A stretch of DNA of 64,000 nt from Streptomyces sp. TN58 (GTDB lineage Bacteria; Actinomycetota; Actinomycetes; Streptomycetales; Streptomycetaceae), in assembly GCF_001941845.1 (NCBI RefSeq), contig NZ_CP018870.1, positions 4,062,501-4,126,500 of the forward strand. Direction: 5' to 3'. Both the position numbers and the translations under genes were made by a program. Shown here piece after piece: positions 62,665 to 64,000 of the stretch (position 1 is its first letter; each line of letters starts with the position of its first letter). The notes under the pieces are model-generated. The model was not told where the DNA came from, ran no database searches, and saw nothing but the letters and a program-made list of their open reading frames with translations.

Positions 62665-63126
62665 TTGTCCCGCCCCCGCCCCTTCGGCCGCGCCGTGCTC
62701 GCGGTGCTGGTGGCGGTCCTGGCGGTACTGCTGGGCGGGACGGCCCCCGCCGCTGCCGGAACGGTCCTGCCCGATGCCGCGCCGGCCGGCACCACCGGCC
62801 GGGCCCCGCTCCGCGCCGAGCCCGACGCGCCCGGCGCCGTGCCCGGCCGGTCCGAAGCGCCCCGGGCCGTGCCCGGCTCGCCCGACGCGCCCCGCGTCGG
62901 CCCCCTCGCGCGCGGCGGAGGGCCCTCCTGCGCGCCCGCGGCCCCCGACCACGGCGGGACGCCCGCCGTCCCGGCCCGGGCCGGGGGCGACCACGCCCAG
63001 GTCCCGCCGGGCCGCCCGGTGCCGCCGGTCGCCCGGCCGCACGCGGGCCTGCCCGTACGGGCGCCCGTACGCGGCCCCGACCGCCCGGCGCCCGGCCCGG
63101 TGGAGCTGTCCGTGATGCGGGTCTAG
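62665..63126 (+). CDS. Small secreted proline/arginine-rich protein
   Basis: 153 residues from a TTG at 62665 (GAGAGG upstream). A signal peptide or anchor (RAVLAVLVAVLAVLLGGTAPAAAG) precedes a low-complexity region rich in Pro, Ala, Arg, Gly (DAPGAVPGRSEAPRAVPGSPDAPR, then RPVPPVARPHAGLPVRAPVRGPDRP) with one Cys. It is disordered in prediction by eye; no domain is recognised. The TAG stop is the first base triplet of the inverted-repeat element at 63124-63208. It is divergent from hrpA. Confidence 0.6.
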   Translation: MSRPRPFGRAVLAVLVAVLAVLLGGTAPAAAGTVLPDAAPAGTTGRAPLRAEPDAPGAVPGRSEAPRAVPGSPDAPRVGPLARGGGPSCAPAAPDHGGTPAVPARAGGDHAQVPPGRPVPPVARPHAGLPVRAPVRGPDRPAPGPVELSVMRV

Positions 63127-63208
63127 GGCCTGTATCGAGTTGCCCCGCGGCGTCGCGACGCCCGGCACGCCGCTCCTTGCTCCACGGGGCAACTCGACAC
63201 AGACCCTA
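63124..63208. repeat. 85-bp inverted-repeat element (MITE-like or terminator)
   Basis: Arms of 24 bases at 63124-63147 and 63185-63208 are complementary with two mismatches, around a 37-base centre that itself holds a GGCGTCGCGACGCC palindrome. Arms begin TAGGG and end GCCCCG. It sits between two genes, with the stop codon of the left gene within its left tip. It may be a miniature mobile element remnant, and it would fold as a strong bidirectional terminator. Confidence 0.75.
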
Positions 63209-63266
63209 AGAGCAACCGGTCCACCTCCCCGGTCCGACTCACCACCCGTCTCGCTGGAGCACCCGC

Positions 63267-64000
63267 ATGTCCTCTCCCAAGACCCGTACCAAGGCCGCAT
63301 CCAAGTCATCGGCCAAGCCCCTCCTGATCTCCGCGGGGGTCGCCCTCGCCGCCGTCACCCTGGGCCTGGTCTCCTGGCAGGCCACCGCCCCCGCCGACCA
63401 GGACCGGGGCTCCACCGGCTCCGCGCCCGCCGCCGCGCCCCGGAGCGACACCTCCGCCGCGCTCAGGGCCCTGGCCCGCCGCGAGGCCGGCGACAAGCTC
63501 GCCGTCGGCCGCGCGGACGCACCCGTCGTGCTCATCGAGTACTCCGACTTCAAGTGCGGGTACTGCGGCAAGTTCGCCCGGGACACCGAGCCCGAGCTGG
63601 TGAGGAAGTACGTCGAGAACGGCACCCTGCGCATCGAGTGGCGCAACTTCCCCATCTTCGGCGCGGAGTCGGAGGCCGCCGCCCGGGCCGCCTGGGCCGC
63701 GGGGCAGCAGGACCGGTTCGCCGCCTTCCACTCGGCCGCGTACGCCGACGGCTCCAAGGAGAAGGGCTTCGCCGAACCGCGGCTCCTGGAGCTGGCCCGT
63801 GAGGCCGGTGTCCCCGACCTGGAGCGCTTCAAGGCCGACTCGGCCGGCGCGGAGGCCGCCGCGGCCCTGAAGAAGGACCAGGAGGAGGGCTACCGCATCG
63901 GTGTCACCTCCACCCCGTCCTTCCTGGTCAACGGCAAGCCGATCGCCGGAGCCCAGCCGCTCGGCGCCTTCACCGCCGCCATCGAGCAGGCGGCCGCGGC
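63267..64000 (+). CDS. DsbA-like thiol-disulphide protein (membrane-anchored, cut by window)
   Basis: About 244 residues are visible; the stop lies beyond the edge. A basic N-terminus and signal anchor (KPLLISAGVALAAVTLGLVSWQATA) are followed by a DsbA-like thioredoxin fold: APVVLIEYSDFKCGYCGKFARDTEPELVRKYV with active site CGYC, an alpha-helical insert, and IGVTSTPSFLVNGKPIAGAQPLGAFTAAIE (cis-Pro loop). It should catalyse disulphide exchange outside the membrane; in Streptomyces a CcdA-type partner often follows. ATG after CTGGAG. Confidence 0.92.
   Translation, partial: MSSPKTRTKAASKSSAKPLLISAGVALAAVTLGLVSWQATAPADQDRGSTGSAPAAAPRSDTSAALRALARREAGDKLAVGRADAPVVLIEYSDFKCGYCGKFARDTEPELVRKYVENGTLRIEWRNFPIFGAESEAAARAAWAAGQQDRFAAFHSAAYADGSKEKGFAEPRLLELAREAGVPDLERFKADSAGAEAAAALKKDQEEGYRIGVTSTPSFLVNGKPIAGAQPLGAFTAAIEQAAA

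Noticed and set aside
62554..63309. An upstream extension of hrpA
   Set aside because: It is antisense to the secreted-protein gene and crosses the inverted-repeat element.

Overview
The window is about 72-75% GC, uses GTG starts freely, and carries genes typical of Streptomyces: bldC, sigF/sigN-type sigma factors, an Lsr2 paralogue, a subtilisin-inhibitor-like protein, valine dehydrogenase, a tadA-associated protein and a parS sequence of the Streptomyces type. The gene order (tadA, upp, ffs-dnaX, purD, purC, lsrL, purSQL, purF, purM, DUF3073, vdh, bldC, hrpA) is that of the conserved chromosomal core, as I recall it from S. coelicolor around SCO4020 to SCO4094. This is therefore core chromosome rather than an island, with a few small accessory-looking pieces.

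Layout. 1-5 kb: a degenerate PAS/histidine-kinase-like protein (cut by the window edge), a secreted protease inhibitor, tRNA-Ser(GCT) and tRNA-Arg(ACG), a PH-domain protein, and a divergent SMP-30 / AsnC pair. 5-13 kb: an ABM-domain protein and an amidohydrolase, then an operon of OmpR regulator, histidine kinase, GT2-GtrA glycosyltransferase and GT39-like glycosyltransferase; a parS palindrome lies inside the kinase gene. 13-19 kb: a marR-MFS efflux operon with a palindromic operator, a proline-rich lipoprotein, two sigma factors (sigN, sigF) and a 53-residue membrane protein. 19-27 kb: tRNA-Ser(CGA), tadA and its partner, a double UspA protein, upp, a LytR_C protein, a ParB-like small protein divergent from a HerA-like ATPase, and an OpcA paralogue without zwf. 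27-33 kb: cupin, HhH-GPD glycosylase, double VOC protein, a large helicase-associated protein, a VapBC module, tRNA-Ser(GGA) and the SRP RNA.

33-54 kb holds dnaX and six purine loci (purD, purC, purS-purQ-purL, purF, purM), which together cover most steps from PRPP to SAICAR. Interspersed are a degenerate M48-like membrane protein, a DMFase-like protein, an ABC transporter/two-component operon bracketed by two near-identical tRNA-Gly(GCC) genes, a structurally odd tRNA-Gly(TCC), lsrL, a DinB-fold protein and a META lipoprotein. 54-64 kb: DUF3073, valine dehydrogenase, a conserved unknown protein, bldC with a long leader and a BldD-like palindrome, tRNA-Asp, hrpA, a secreted proline-rich protein ending in an 85-bp inverted-repeat element, and a DsbA-like thiol protein cut by the right edge.

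Functionally the window combines housekeeping (purine synthesis, tRNAs, SRP RNA, DNA polymerase III tau, tRNA editing) with developmental regulators (bldC, sigF, sigN, lsrL) and cell-envelope functions. The observations I would check first are the tRNA-Gly(TCC) with a GUGC T-loop and abnormal T-arm, the kinase-like and protease-like proteins that have lost their catalytic residues, the parS embedded in a coding region, and the ParB-like/HerA-like divergent pair.
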